NCBI RefSeq assembly: GCF_004634245.1
Contig: NZ_SJTF01000019.1
Coordinates: 26,602 to 90,601 of the forward strand
DNA: 64,000 bases
From: Flavobacterium foetidum
Lineage (GTDB): Bacteria > Bacteroidota > Bacteroidia > Flavobacteriales > Flavobacteriaceae
Direction: 5' to 3'
Shown here one piece after another: positions 43,648 to 53,600 of this stretch (within the stretch, counting starts at the first letter, position 1; the number at the start of each line of letters is the position of its first letter). The notes beneath the pieces were generated by a model, which saw only the letters and a program-made list of their open reading frames with translations, did not search any database and was not told the DNA's origin. The translations under genes and the position numbers were made by a program.

Positions 43648-44850
43648 TTATTTTTTGTCTAAAACTTTTTGAAGTTCGATACCCGCCATAATAAAAGGCC
43701 CGACTGCTTTTGCATCATCATCTCTGATGGGTTCCGAAATATAATAGTCAAATGAGCCGTCGCGATCTTGCGGATTTTTCCCGCCTAATCCAGCAACCGC
43801 ACAACATTTTGTTATAGAAATCGTTCCGTCAGGGTTTTCTTTGATGAACTCTTTCAAGATTCCATTAAAACCTTTTTTTGCCGATGTCAAAAACTTTTTG
43901 TCTACATAACCTTTGTTATAGGCTTTGGTAAATGAATAGACAAACATGGCAGAACAAGTCGATTCCAGATAATTTCCTTTTCTTCCTGGCTGGTCCATAA
44001 CCTGCCACCAAACGCCTGTTTTAGTATCCTGAGCTTTTAAGACTGCTCGATAAACTTTTTGAAGAATTTTTATTAAATCTTTTCGTTTGGGATGGCTTTC
44101 AGGAACAAAATCTAAAATATCGACCAATGCCATACAATACCAGCCTTGCGCGCGTCCCCAAACATGCGAAGAAGTTCCAGTAGTTTTATTCGCCCAAAAC
44201 TGAACTTTCTTCTCATCATAACCATGAAAATTCAAACCAGTTTTAGGTTCGTATGTGTGTTTCTGAATCAATTCTGCCTGTAAAATAGCGTCATCAATTG
44301 CTTTCGAATCATTAAAAACCAATCCATATTGTGCAGAAAAAGGATCGGCCATATAAACGCCATCCAGCCACATCTGCCACGGATAACTTTTCTTATGCCA
44401 ATAACCGCCGTCTGAATTTCTTGGATGACCTTCTAATTGCTTGTGAAGCATATCCATGGCTATTTTATAGCGTTCGTCTTTGGTTTTAGCATAAATCTCA
44501 AAAAGTATTTTGCCCGAATTAATTAAATCCAAACTGTATTTCTCAAGTTCGTAACCACCTCCGATTTTTCCGTCCTTATCAATAAGTTGCTCGGCATACG
44601 AAAGTCCGTAATCCCAATATTTCGCTTCTTTGGTATAATCATACAACTGCTGATTAGCGAGCGTAACCAAACCATTGGTATAATTCCATTTCGGAAATTT
44701 TACGCCATCGAGATACACAGGATTTGGAACTCTTTTTTGGTCTGAATCGGCCATTTTCTTAGCCCATTCAATTGGCGTAACTTGTGATTGTCCGAATGAA
44801 AGTAAATAAACTAACAATGCGAGAACACAATATTTTAGTTGCTGTTTCAT
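43648..44850 (-). CDS. GH105 unsaturated (rhamno)galacturonyl hydrolase
   Basis: 400 residues with a signal peptide (ending LSFGQSQ). It shows the alpha/alpha-barrel pattern of YteR/RhiN-type enzymes: GLVTLANQQLYDYTKE, the catalytic region PWQMWLDGVYMADPF with the general-acid Asp near 163, HVWGRAQGWYCMALVDIL, and CCAVAGLGG near the end. GH105 removes the 4,5-unsaturated uronic acid that a lyase leaves at the non-reducing end, so it matches the PL1 lyase encoded in the same operon. Periplasmic. It starts 6 bases after the GH43 stop and is followed by GH28. Confidence 0.94.
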   Translation of the reverse strand: MKQQLKYCVLALLVYLLSFGQSQVTPIEWAKKMADSDQKRVPNPVYLDGVKFPKWNYTNGLVTLANQQLYDYTKEAKYWDYGLSYAEQLIDKDGKIGGGYELEKYSLDLINSGKILFEIYAKTKDERYKIAMDMLHKQLEGHPRNSDGGYWHKKSYPWQMWLDGVYMADPFSAQYGLVFNDSKAIDDAILQAELIQKHTYEPKTGLNFHGYDEKKVQFWANKTTGTSSHVWGRAQGWYCMALVDILDFVPESHPKRKDLIKILQKVYRAVLKAQDTKTGVWWQVMDQPGRKGNYLESTCSAMFVYSFTKAYNKGYVDKKFLTSAKKGFNGILKEFIKENPDGTISITKCCAVAGLGGKNPQDRDGSFDYYISEPIRDDDAKAVGPFIMAGIELQKVLDKK

Positions 44851-44856
44851 AATTTC

Positions 44857-46497
44857 TTAATTTTCTTCGACCCTAAACCAATCATAATCAGCATAGCTGC
44901 TGTCGTTAACCGCTTTTGTTCCCGAGGCAAAAAGTCCGATTTTAGCGCCAACCCATCTTCCGGCGCTTGGTTTAAACGATTCTCCCAGCTTTTTAAAACT
45001 CTTACCGTCCAGACTGTAATAAAAAGTAACTCGGGCATCAAAAGGCTCTTTATTCTGAATCATTTCTACTTTCGTTCGCAGATAAACTTCTTTCTTATTA
45101 ATGGGAATTACAGCCATTTCTTTTTCAGCTTCTTTAGAAGTTCGGGCATTTTTCAGCGAACGCTGCACCAGATTTAAATTCCCTATTTTATCCTGTTCTA
45201 TAGCGATATATCCATAATCTTCCCCAAAAACAATCAAACCAGAATTACTGATTCCTGCTTCGGGATTATTTTCAAAAGTTAGTTTTGCAGTCGCCGTAAA
45301 ATTTGCTCCTGGAAATTTCTGCAATAAAAGATTCGGCATCATCCACATGGTTTTGACATTGTCTTCCCTCGGAACACAATTCAAACGCATAAAACCTAAA
45401 TTAGCCGAAGACCATCCCCAATGTTTCGCAGGATCTTGGTTGGCTTGCCATTGCCATTGCAATCCCAATTGATGGCTATTAAATTCATCTGAAGAAATCA
45501 AAGGCGTTGCAGGATAAATTTTCCCAACATTTGGTTTTGTCCATTCCAGAACGGGTTCACCAATTCCGTCTTTATTCGAATCAACTCCCATAATCGGCCA
45601 GTTGTCTTTCCATGTTACAGGTTGTAAGTTTACCACTCGGCCATAAGCCCAGCGATCCTGAAAATGGATAAACCAGCCGTCTCCATTTGGCGTTTCTACA
45701 TAACCTCCCTGATGAGGGCCATTCATTGGTGTGTCACCTTGATGCAAAACGACTTTAAACTCATAAGGCCCCCAAACATTTTTGGAGCGCATGGCCAACT
45801 GCCAACCCGGTTTTACACCTCCAGCCGGAGCCATTAACCAATAAAATCCGTCTCGCTTGTACATTTTAGATCCTTCAACAGTAGTGTGACCTTTATGTCC
45901 GTCGAAAACTAATGAAGGATTTCCAATTAATTTTGTTCCGTCTAATGCCATTTCAGAAAGCATCAAAACGGTTTTTACATTGGCTCGGCTTCCAGCAAAG
46001 GCATAAGATAGATAAGCTTTGCCGTCTTCATCCCAAAACGGACAAGTATCGATTATTCCTTTGGCTTCTTTTACCAAAACCGGTTCTTCCCAAACACCCG
46101 CAGGATTTTTAGATTTCACCATATAAATTCCGAAATCTGGATCTCCCCAATAAATAAAGTATTCTCCATTATGATAACGAATAGACGGTGCCCAAACTCC
46201 ATCTCCATGTCGAACGGTACGATAATGCTCTACCGGAAATTGATTTTGCAATGCATATCCAACCAACTGCCAATTCACCAAATCTTTTGAGTGAAGGATT
46301 GGGAGTCCCGGACTGCTGTTAAAACTTGAAGCAGTCATATAATAGCCATCCTGACCTGCACATACATCTGGATCGGAGTAATCTACGTGCAAAATTGGAT
46401 TCTTATATTTTCCGTTTCCTAAATCGGCATTCCATCCCTGAGCTTCAGCTTCAGAACACCATACTAACAGCAATAGCAGTAATTGTCTAAATTTCAT
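44857..46497 (-). CDS. GH43-family glycosidase with C-terminal beta-sandwich
   Basis: 546 residues with a signal peptide (ending SEAEAQ). Residues 30-320 form a GH43 five-bladed propeller: general-base Asp in HVDYSDPDV, the pKa-modulating Asp in IIDTCPFWDEDGKAYLSY and the general-acid Glu in HTTVEGSKMYKRDG. Residues 335-546 form the lectin-like sandwich (DEFNSHQLGLQWQWQ) seen in the beta-xylosidase/arabinofuranosidase group. In a pectin locus it should remove arabinose or xylose from side chains; which sugar cannot be decided. It is 161 bases downstream of the surface-binding protein gene, with a strong hairpin in the gap. Confidence 0.93.
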   Translation of the reverse strand: MKFRQLLLLLLVWCSEAEAQGWNADLGNGKYKNPILHVDYSDPDVCAGQDGYYMTASSFNSSPGLPILHSKDLVNWQLVGYALQNQFPVEHYRTVRHGDGVWAPSIRYHNGEYFIYWGDPDFGIYMVKSKNPAGVWEEPVLVKEAKGIIDTCPFWDEDGKAYLSYAFAGSRANVKTVLMLSEMALDGTKLIGNPSLVFDGHKGHTTVEGSKMYKRDGFYWLMAPAGGVKPGWQLAMRSKNVWGPYEFKVVLHQGDTPMNGPHQGGYVETPNGDGWFIHFQDRWAYGRVVNLQPVTWKDNWPIMGVDSNKDGIGEPVLEWTKPNVGKIYPATPLISSDEFNSHQLGLQWQWQANQDPAKHWGWSSANLGFMRLNCVPREDNVKTMWMMPNLLLQKFPGANFTATAKLTFENNPEAGISNSGLIVFGEDYGYIAIEQDKIGNLNLVQRSLKNARTSKEAEKEMAVIPINKKEVYLRTKVEMIQNKEPFDARVTFYYSLDGKSFKKLGESFKPSAGRWVGAKIGLFASGTKAVNDSSYADYDWFRVEEN

Positions 46498-46589
46498 TTT
46501 TAATTGTTTTTACTTTATTGATATAAAAACAGCCTGAATTCTAAAACCCAAAGCTGTTTTCTTCTTTTTTACTGATATGCCTTTACAAA

Positions 46590-46636
46590 CAGTACTCTGA
46601 AGTATCCTAACCACAAGGATACTTCATATAGTACTG
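46590..46636 (-). repeat. Strong intercistronic hairpin between glycan-binding protein and GH43 genes
   Basis: CAGTACT, a 2-base bulge and GAAGTATCCT pair with AGGATACTTC, a 4-base bulge and AGTACTG, around a loop of about 6. On the minus strand TTTGTAAAG follows, too weak for a full terminator. It sits between the binding/import genes and the enzyme genes and may set their relative mRNA levels. Confidence 0.65.
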
Positions 46637-46658
46637 AACCTAAACAATTAATCAATCT

Positions 46659-48308
46659 TTAAGGAAGCCATCTCGTATCTCCAACTTTGTTTGTAACAAT
46701 TGGAGAATTCGAATTTTTAATCATTAAATTTCCGTTCGTTGGATCTACAAATAAATCCTGGGCGCTTACTCCTAATTCTGTTCCCTGAATAGCAGCCGCA
46801 CCAAGAAGATAATCTGCAGTAGTGTAATTGTTGCCATAAGTAGTAGGCGTATTCGCAGCAATTGCCTGAATAACTTTACCGCAAGCCGATGCTAGCAATA
46901 CATTTTTGAAAATCAGTGTAGATCCTACTGCCGCTGGAATATTGATCAATGATCTGTTGTAAGCATAATCATAAATCGTAATATTTTGATACTCCAAATG
47001 TATCGGATACGCTGATGTTCCGTAATCAAATAAATTTTTGAAGTTTCTATTTTTATCTGTTGTCTGGTAGTAATCTCTCATGAAAGTACAATTAGAGAAA
47101 ACCGCTCTTTTTACATTATCAGCTCCGGCAGAACCAAAAGCAAATGTTCCATAAGGACCTGAGTGTCCTCCTACCTGATCAAAGGTGCAATAGCTCATAT
47201 CAAAATTTCCGATTTCTTTGTATTTACCATTTCCTTGATGTCTCCAGAAGCCACGTTTGAAATAATTAAACACACAGTTGTAGAATGTTATTTCATCGAC
47301 TTTCCAAGCCGTACCACTGTTAAAGAAATAACTGGCATCTATTGTTTGGTAGAAACGAATATTTTCGAAGGCTAAAGAAGATAAATAAGAACCCTCTGCA
47401 ATATTCCAGTTACCGTTCATCTCAATTTGAGGGCGTTCTCCTTGAGTTCCTCCTGTCAGCTTAAATCCTTTTGATATTGTAAATGGCGTAATTTTAAACA
47501 ATGAACCTGCTTCTAAGAAATATTCTGTTCCTTCTGGCACTGTTGGGTCATCGTTATTTGCTCGTAACAAGGCATCTAAATCCATTCCTTTTGTAACGAT
47601 AATTGTCGATGCTGAAGGTCCTGCAGAACGGAAAGACACCTGATTATAAGGTTTGTCATAACGTCTAGGTTTATTGTTATCGTAGATATTTACATTGTAT
47701 AATGTGTTTTTCTCCAAACCAGTAACGGTTGCCTCGCCTTTGCTAATTTCTGCCGAAGTAAGCTTACGCCCGATAGCTGCAATTTCTGCAGATTGCGCAG
47801 GAACCACAGAAATACTATCAACCGGATTCTTAGAAGAAACTTCCCAACTTACTGTAACTTCTGTTTCTGTAATATTCACTTTTTCTATCGGATGCAAAAT
47901 GGCATCAAATGCAGGTCTGTCTTCTGTAAGCGCATTGGTATAAGCCCATTGCGAATTGTGACCACTTAATTTGTGATTGGATCTTACTCGTATATAGAAC
48001 TGCGTTTTATACGGAATATCATCCATCAAAATTTGGGTGTCTGTCGTTGTATAAGACTTGTAAAGACTTTTATAGTAATTATCCAAATGCAACTCTACCG
48101 TATACGATGCCGAATCATTTACCTTGTACCAAACTATTGCGATTGAATTGCTTTTTACTAAAGGAGCCGGAAGCACAAACTTTGGTTGGAATAAATCGTC
48201 AACCGCTTTGTATTTGAATTCATCAGACTCACAGGATATTAACATTTTTGCAAAGGCTATCAAGCTCAAAAATGATAAGATATATATTGATTTTTTAATT
48301 TTTTTCAT
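46659..48308 (-). CDS. Surface glycan-binding lipoprotein with FN3 and DUF4957/DUF5123 domains
   Basis: 549 residues. The lipobox KMLISC puts the acylated cysteine at residue 26, followed by ESDE. Two fibronectin-III-like domains (about 35-130, with SNSIAIVWYKVNDSASYTVE, and 140-230) precede a right-handed beta-helix of DUF4957/DUF5123 type (SSLAFENIRFY, TFYNCVFNYFKRGFW, AVFSNCTFMRDYY) that ends VGDTRWLP. The giant CE8-PL1 protein contains the same helix type with a matching IGDPRWL end. Proteins in this place after susD usually bind the polysaccharide at the cell surface. No catalytic signature is visible. It lies 17 bases after susD. Confidence 0.87.
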   Translation of the reverse strand: MKKIKKSIYILSFLSLIAFAKMLISCESDEFKYKAVDDLFQPKFVLPAPLVKSNSIAIVWYKVNDSASYTVELHLDNYYKSLYKSYTTTDTQILMDDIPYKTQFYIRVRSNHKLSGHNSQWAYTNALTEDRPAFDAILHPIEKVNITETEVTVSWEVSSKNPVDSISVVPAQSAEIAAIGRKLTSAEISKGEATVTGLEKNTLYNVNIYDNNKPRRYDKPYNQVSFRSAGPSASTIIVTKGMDLDALLRANNDDPTVPEGTEYFLEAGSLFKITPFTISKGFKLTGGTQGERPQIEMNGNWNIAEGSYLSSLAFENIRFYQTIDASYFFNSGTAWKVDEITFYNCVFNYFKRGFWRHQGNGKYKEIGNFDMSYCTFDQVGGHSGPYGTFAFGSAGADNVKRAVFSNCTFMRDYYQTTDKNRNFKNLFDYGTSAYPIHLEYQNITIYDYAYNRSLINIPAAVGSTLIFKNVLLASACGKVIQAIAANTPTTYGNNYTTADYLLGAAAIQGTELGVSAQDLFVDPTNGNLMIKNSNSPIVTNKVGDTRWLP

Positions 48309-48325
48309 GTTCTGGCGAATTAAGA

Positions 48326-50215
48326 TTAAAAACCGTAATGATTTTGGATGGCTCCTCTATGATCTGTAATAACCTTAGATGGATAAGGACATAAATAACG
48401 AAGTGGCGTAGTTGGCGACACAGATGAAGCATTATTATAATTTATAAATCCTCTAAAACTCCATTTTATGTCGTTTCGTGGCTCATAACTCAAGGTTTCA
48501 TTGTTTAATGAATACCAGCTTACCGCAAAAGGCAATTCTGTGTAGCCAGCAGGACGTGCCTGCAGAATTTCATCTATTCCTTTTATATCTAAAATGGTTC
48601 TGCCAGAATTAACAGGATCTGGAATATTTTTATAGTAAATACTTCCTGGAACCAAATCGATGCCCGGAACATAAGCTCCATTGGCTACACGTCCCCAATT
48701 ATAAAGTTTGTAGTATTGATTGTAAATCACCTCACTGAATTTATTCCAGCGTGCCAAATCGAATTTACGTTTGCTTTCGCCACCAAATTCCCATTTACGT
48801 TCATCCATTATTGCTTTAAAAAATGCTTCTTGAGTTGACTTCGATGCCACATAATTATCAACCTTAACAGACCAATCTGTTTGTGCAAAAGCTCTTCTTC
48901 TCACACGTCTCAAACATTCTTTCGCATCTTCTCTTGGACCAAAACGTTCGTTTACTGCTTCAGCATACATTAAAAGGACATCTGCAAAACGCATCCACGA
49001 ATAATTGATTCCCGTACCTTTTTCACTAGTACTTCCCAGAGGATTATTCATCCATAATTTGGACCATTTTCCAACTGCTAGACGAGCCAGATCCAGACGT
49101 ATAACCTGATTTAGATTTTGATCGTATGAAAGCGGTGCGCAGGTAATATCTCTTCTTAAATCTTTATTATCAAACGTGTAAAGATATTCTCCACATAAAC
49201 TAAGAGTTCCTGACGCAGGTCCGTAAGGATGATTTCCTTCTACAATCGGAATTCCGGCAAAATAACCATATTCACCCGAAGAGTTTTTCAACATCGGAAT
49301 AGAAAAAATCACATCATCATTAACGGGTGTTTCCCAATTGCTTTGCTTCACCCAAAAATCTCTAAAACTCAGTTTTAAATCATGCTGTCTTCCTTGAATA
49401 ACTTTCTCCAGATATTGGATTGCAATATCGTAATATTGCTCATGGTTCTTTCCTCTTTCCATATGTCCGATACTTGCAGGATTTCCTTCGTCAGGACGCA
49501 ACGTCCACCCTCCTCTTGTAAGCGCCAGCAAACCAATCAAACCTTGATTAAAGCTTCTTGAGGCACGTTCTGTTCCGTAATCTAAATCGCTGGCATTTTT
49601 CATTAAAGGCTCAACCGATTTTAAGTCATCAATCAAAAACTCCAAAATCGTATTTCTGTCAGTAACTCCAACAGCAAAATTCTCATCGCCTGTAGACGAT
49701 TTTGTTCTGAAAACAACATCTCCCCAAATACGAATCATGTCTAGATAAATCATGGCTCGAATCGTTTTGACCTCGCCATACATCTGTGTTATATTAGTAG
49801 GTTGCGATTTAGGATCTGCTTTGTACAAATCTGAGTTTTCAATTCCTTCAAGCACATCATTGGAGTAATTTATAATTTTATACATGGCATTCCATGTCGA
49901 ATTTAAAGTAGTCCAATAAGGCTTTGGGTCATAACAGGCAATATCAGAGCCGTTTCCGTTTACTGTATTGGTAGAAATACCAGACATTTCGACGTCTGTA
50001 TTCATATTAAAAACAAATGCAAGGCGATTAGAATAAGCATCTTCTGCCAACATAAGCGTATAAATACCCGCAATGGCAGATTGAATGTCTTTTTCTGATT
50101 TAAAAACTTCTGCCTGTGTAAAGCCGGATCCAGGCTGTACATCTAAATAATCTTCGCAGGCTGTAAAAGACAGCGCAAAAATTAACAGAAAACTTACTAC
50201 TATATTTTTCATCAT
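48326..50215 (-). CDS. SusD/RagB-family outer-membrane lipoprotein (pectin locus)
   Basis: 629 residues from MMKNIVV (the second Met, at 50212, is as likely). The lipobox puts the cysteine at residue 20 (LSFTACEDYLDVQPG). It has SusD-type helices (YGEVKTIRAMIYLDMIRIWGD) and the C-terminal block MRFADVLLMYAEAVNE then DERKWEFGGESKRKFDLARW. The length is larger than the canonical 480-550, as in pectin- and xylan-type loci. It is the lid of the adjacent SusC and should bind oligogalacturonides or side-chain fragments. It starts 21 bases after susC. Confidence 0.94.
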   Translation of the reverse strand: MMKNIVVSFLLIFALSFTACEDYLDVQPGSGFTQAEVFKSEKDIQSAIAGIYTLMLAEDAYSNRLAFVFNMNTDVEMSGISTNTVNGNGSDIACYDPKPYWTTLNSTWNAMYKIINYSNDVLEGIENSDLYKADPKSQPTNITQMYGEVKTIRAMIYLDMIRIWGDVVFRTKSSTGDENFAVGVTDRNTILEFLIDDLKSVEPLMKNASDLDYGTERASRSFNQGLIGLLALTRGGWTLRPDEGNPASIGHMERGKNHEQYYDIAIQYLEKVIQGRQHDLKLSFRDFWVKQSNWETPVNDDVIFSIPMLKNSSGEYGYFAGIPIVEGNHPYGPASGTLSLCGEYLYTFDNKDLRRDITCAPLSYDQNLNQVIRLDLARLAVGKWSKLWMNNPLGSTSEKGTGINYSWMRFADVLLMYAEAVNERFGPREDAKECLRRVRRRAFAQTDWSVKVDNYVASKSTQEAFFKAIMDERKWEFGGESKRKFDLARWNKFSEVIYNQYYKLYNWGRVANGAYVPGIDLVPGSIYYKNIPDPVNSGRTILDIKGIDEILQARPAGYTELPFAVSWYSLNNETLSYEPRNDIKWSFRGFINYNNASSVSPTTPLRYLCPYPSKVITDHRGAIQNHYGF

Positions 50216-50236
50216 TATGTGATTTAATTCGTTTAA

Positions 50237-53200
50237 TTAAAATGACATCTGAACACCAAAAGCATAATTACGTGTTCTTGGGTAAGAATTGTAATCTATA
50301 TTCGGCGTAAGACCGGTCTCTAGATTTATTTCCGGATCGTATCCAGAATAGTTCGTCCAAATAAATAAGTTGCTTCCTGTGGCGTACAATCTGACTCTGC
50401 TCAACCCGATTGCTTTGCTTTGTTGCTTTGGTAGTGTGTAACCAAGACTCAAGGTATTTAATCTTAGGAAAGAACCGTCTTCAACTGCATACGACATCGC
50501 AATAGGACGCCCAATGCTGGTAGGATTCCACATGGTGGCATTTTCATTTTGTTTCGCCAGCATATCTGGTGAATAACGAAGGTCATTTCCCATATCGTCA
50601 AAATTTCTCCAACGATTGTTAAGCCCTACTTCCATACCTAGATTATTTTGATTGTTTTGGTACCAAGAAGTCATCATGATTTTATTGGCATTATAAACAT
50701 CAAAACCAGACATAAAATTGAAGAAAGCGGTTAAATCGAAATTTTTGTAAACGGCATTTATACCAAATCCGCCAGAAAAATCAGGATTCGTATCTCCGAT
50801 TACTTTTCGGTCCTTATCTCCCACTACATAACTATTAGGATCATTTGGGTCTGTCGGAGTCAGTTTTTTAAACTTAGCATTACCCGGACGTGGTTCGCCA
50901 GAAAGATTTTTTGAGTTTGCCACTCCTTCTTTTAGCTTCCAAGTTCTAGTTACAGCGTCAAAAGATTCAAAATCGTCCATCGTGTAGAAACCATCGTTTA
51001 CAAAACCGTATATCAAACCTTTTGTTCCGCCCACATAAGCACGATAATCATCATCATTCAATAATTGTGTTCCTGCCCAGCCAGAGCTCAAAATCCATTC
51101 TTGTTCTCCACTTGCCAGTTTGTCAATTCTGTTTTTGTTGTAACCAATATTAAAAGTCAAATCAAGTTGAAAATCTTTTTTCTTGATAACACTTCCGTTG
51201 ATGGCTAACTCAACTCCTTTGTTGGAAGTCTGACCAACATTGGTCATTATTTTGGTAAATCCAGAAACTGAGGCAATATCCGACGGCACCAACAAATCTT
51301 TTACTCTATTGTAATAAAAATCAAGAGTTCCTGTCAGTCTTTCTTTAAAGAAACCAAAATCGAGACCTACGTTTGCTGTATAAGTCGTTTCCCATTTTAC
51401 GTTTGGATTATTAAGATATTGACTGTTGTAAAAATTGTAGTAATAATGATTTTCTTCTCCCCATCCTACAGAACGATCTCTAGAAACGCCATAATATTTG
51501 GCATACAAATCGGCTTTAATCCTATCGTTACCAGATGCTCCGTAACTCATACGAAGTTTTAGGTTGGATATAGTCTCATTGTCTTTTAAGAATTTCTCAT
51601 TTGAGACTCTCCATGCAAAAGCTCCCGCAGGAAAAACTCCCCATCTATTGTCGGGTCCAAATTTTGTAGAACCGTCTGTACGAACGGTAAACGTAAACAG
51701 ATAACGATCATCGTAGCCATAATTTGCTCTTCCGAAAAATGAAGAGATTCTGTTAGGAGATTCAGACAATGAGCCATTATCAAAAGGAGTTCCCAGAGCC
51801 AAATTATCTAAAGCTTTTGGTCCTGTAATGTCTTCAGGAAAATAACGGGTGCGATAAAATTTAGCAGAAGATTCCTGGTCTTTTATCTCCTGTCCAATCA
51901 TTAACTGGAAGTCGTGACGTTCTTTTAATTTAAATCCGTAGTTTAATACGTTATTCAATTGCCATCTCGGAGATTGTTTCATAGACCAGTATACCAATGG
52001 CAAATTGTTATTCTCTAATGCCGTTCTGGTATCGGTACCCCAAAAACGTCCATCTTCTTCATATTTATACTCATAACCAAATGAAGAACGCAATGTCAAA
52101 CCTTTTTTAATTGTCCAAGTTAAGGCTCCAGTGGTGTTGAATATTCTGTTAATGCGTTTTCTGTAATTTTTTTGTGCTTCCTCAAACGGATTAAATCGTG
52201 GTCTTACTTCGTAATCATCTGGATCAAAATAAGTATTATCATCTGGCAAAGTCATGTATTCTTGCAATCCAGATGTCGGAGCTTCGCGCAAAGCCCTAAG
52301 CAAACTCACTCCTTCTGTACCTGAACCATCAATGGTTTGATTGGTTAAACGAGTTTGATACTCAAACATTAGATTGTCCGTCAGTTTAGAGTTCATAATC
52401 AAATAAACATAATTTTGACGCATTCCAGTTCCTACCAAAGCTCCAGGCTGATCCTGATTTACGAAAGTGAATTTGAATTTTGTTTTTTCGCTTCCACCGT
52501 TCACATTAATATCTGTGTATCTAGCAATCGGATTACTGCCAAAGATCTCATCCTGCCAATCGGTTCCTTTATTTCCTTTATAAATGTATAATTCGCTCGC
52601 TTTTCCATAATTATTATAAAATGCAGTCGGATTAGAATTACGCTGACGCTCGTATTCGTACTGCATCATCACATATTCATAAGGATCCATTACATCCAAA
52701 TGATTGGCGAGTGTTTTAATTTGCGTATAATTGTGGATGTTTACAGAAACTTTTCCTGCTTTAGGAACTTTGGTTGTAACAATGATAACTCCATTTGCTC
52801 CTCTAGCACCATAAACAGCTGTTGAAGCAGCATCTTTCAGTACTTCGACAGACTCAATATCCGTTGGCGGAATATCATTTAAGTTCGCCACTTCAAAACC
52901 ATCAACAAGGATCAATGGTGAATTGTCTTCTGTAATAGAACCGCCACCACGAACTCTAATTTTTACTTCTGATCCTGGCGAACCGTCTACGGTAGTAACC
53001 TGTACTCCTGGAAGTCTTCCAACTAAAGCTTCGGCAACAGATGCTGTTGGCACTTTTGCCAATTCGGTTCCTTTTATGCTGGCTATTGCACCAGTCAAGT
53101 TTTTACGTTTCTGTGTACCATATCCAATTACCACAACTTCGTTCAACTCGCTATTAGATTCTTTCATCTGAACTGTAATTCCAGAAGTTCGCCCTTTTAG

Positions 53201-53458
53201 CGCTACAGTTTCATCATTAAGGCCTATAAATTTGACAATCAAAACTGCTGTTTCGGGATCTGCTACAGTAACACTAAATTTTCCATCAAAATCGGTTACC
53301 GTATTTGTGTTTTCATTTTTTACAATAATAGTTGCGCCAGGAATAAATCCCATATTGTCCCTTACCGAACCAGTAACGGTTACGCGTTTCTGAGCATAGG
53401 CACCGCCAGTAAAAAGCAGGACGGTCAAAATGCTCCAGATATATTTTTTTATCTTCAT
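50237..53458 (-). CDS. SusC/RagA TonB-dependent outer-membrane transporter (pectin locus)
   Basis: 1073 residues with a signal peptide (ending FTGGAYAQ). A carboxypeptidase-regulatory-like domain (VTVTGSVRDNMGFIPGATI, residues 25-100), the TonB box region (NEVVVIGYGTQKRKNLTG), a plug ending SVYGARGANGVIIVTTK-like, and a 22-strand barrel ending in Phe are visible. It lacks an STN domain, unlike the other SusC in this window, which fits control by the hybrid two-component regulator rather than by a sigma/anti-sigma pair. It imports pectic oligosaccharides using TonB energy. The gap of 142 bases before it separates it from the upstream lipoprotein gene. Confidence 0.95.
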   Translation of the reverse strand: MKIKKYIWSILTVLLFTGGAYAQKRVTVTGSVRDNMGFIPGATIIVKNENTNTVTDFDGKFSVTVADPETAVLIVKFIGLNDETVALKGRTSGITVQMKESNSELNEVVVIGYGTQKRKNLTGAIASIKGTELAKVPTASVAEALVGRLPGVQVTTVDGSPGSEVKIRVRGGGSITEDNSPLILVDGFEVANLNDIPPTDIESVEVLKDAASTAVYGARGANGVIIVTTKVPKAGKVSVNIHNYTQIKTLANHLDVMDPYEYVMMQYEYERQRNSNPTAFYNNYGKASELYIYKGNKGTDWQDEIFGSNPIARYTDINVNGGSEKTKFKFTFVNQDQPGALVGTGMRQNYVYLIMNSKLTDNLMFEYQTRLTNQTIDGSGTEGVSLLRALREAPTSGLQEYMTLPDDNTYFDPDDYEVRPRFNPFEEAQKNYRKRINRIFNTTGALTWTIKKGLTLRSSFGYEYKYEEDGRFWGTDTRTALENNNLPLVYWSMKQSPRWQLNNVLNYGFKLKERHDFQLMIGQEIKDQESSAKFYRTRYFPEDITGPKALDNLALGTPFDNGSLSESPNRISSFFGRANYGYDDRYLFTFTVRTDGSTKFGPDNRWGVFPAGAFAWRVSNEKFLKDNETISNLKLRMSYGASGNDRIKADLYAKYYGVSRDRSVGWGEENHYYYNFYNSQYLNNPNVKWETTYTANVGLDFGFFKERLTGTLDFYYNRVKDLLVPSDIASVSGFTKIMTNVGQTSNKGVELAINGSVIKKKDFQLDLTFNIGYNKNRIDKLASGEQEWILSSGWAGTQLLNDDDYRAYVGGTKGLIYGFVNDGFYTMDDFESFDAVTRTWKLKEGVANSKNLSGEPRPGNAKFKKLTPTDPNDPNSYVVGDKDRKVIGDTNPDFSGGFGINAVYKNFDLTAFFNFMSGFDVYNANKIMMTSWYQNNQNNLGMEVGLNNRWRNFDDMGNDLRYSPDMLAKQNENATMWNPTSIGRPIAMSYAVEDGSFLRLNTLSLGYTLPKQQSKAIGLSRVRLYATGSNLFIWTNYSGYDPEINLETGLTPNIDYNSYPRTRNYAFGVQMSF

Positions 53459-53600
53459 AACTAAATATTATTTGTTTTTATCAGCTCTATCAGGATTATT
53501 AAGGCATGAGTTTAGCCACAGCATCATTGTAATGACACTGTAATCCACTATAAGAATGCTGATTAGATTTTACTATTCTATAAGTTTTGCAACAGCTCTA

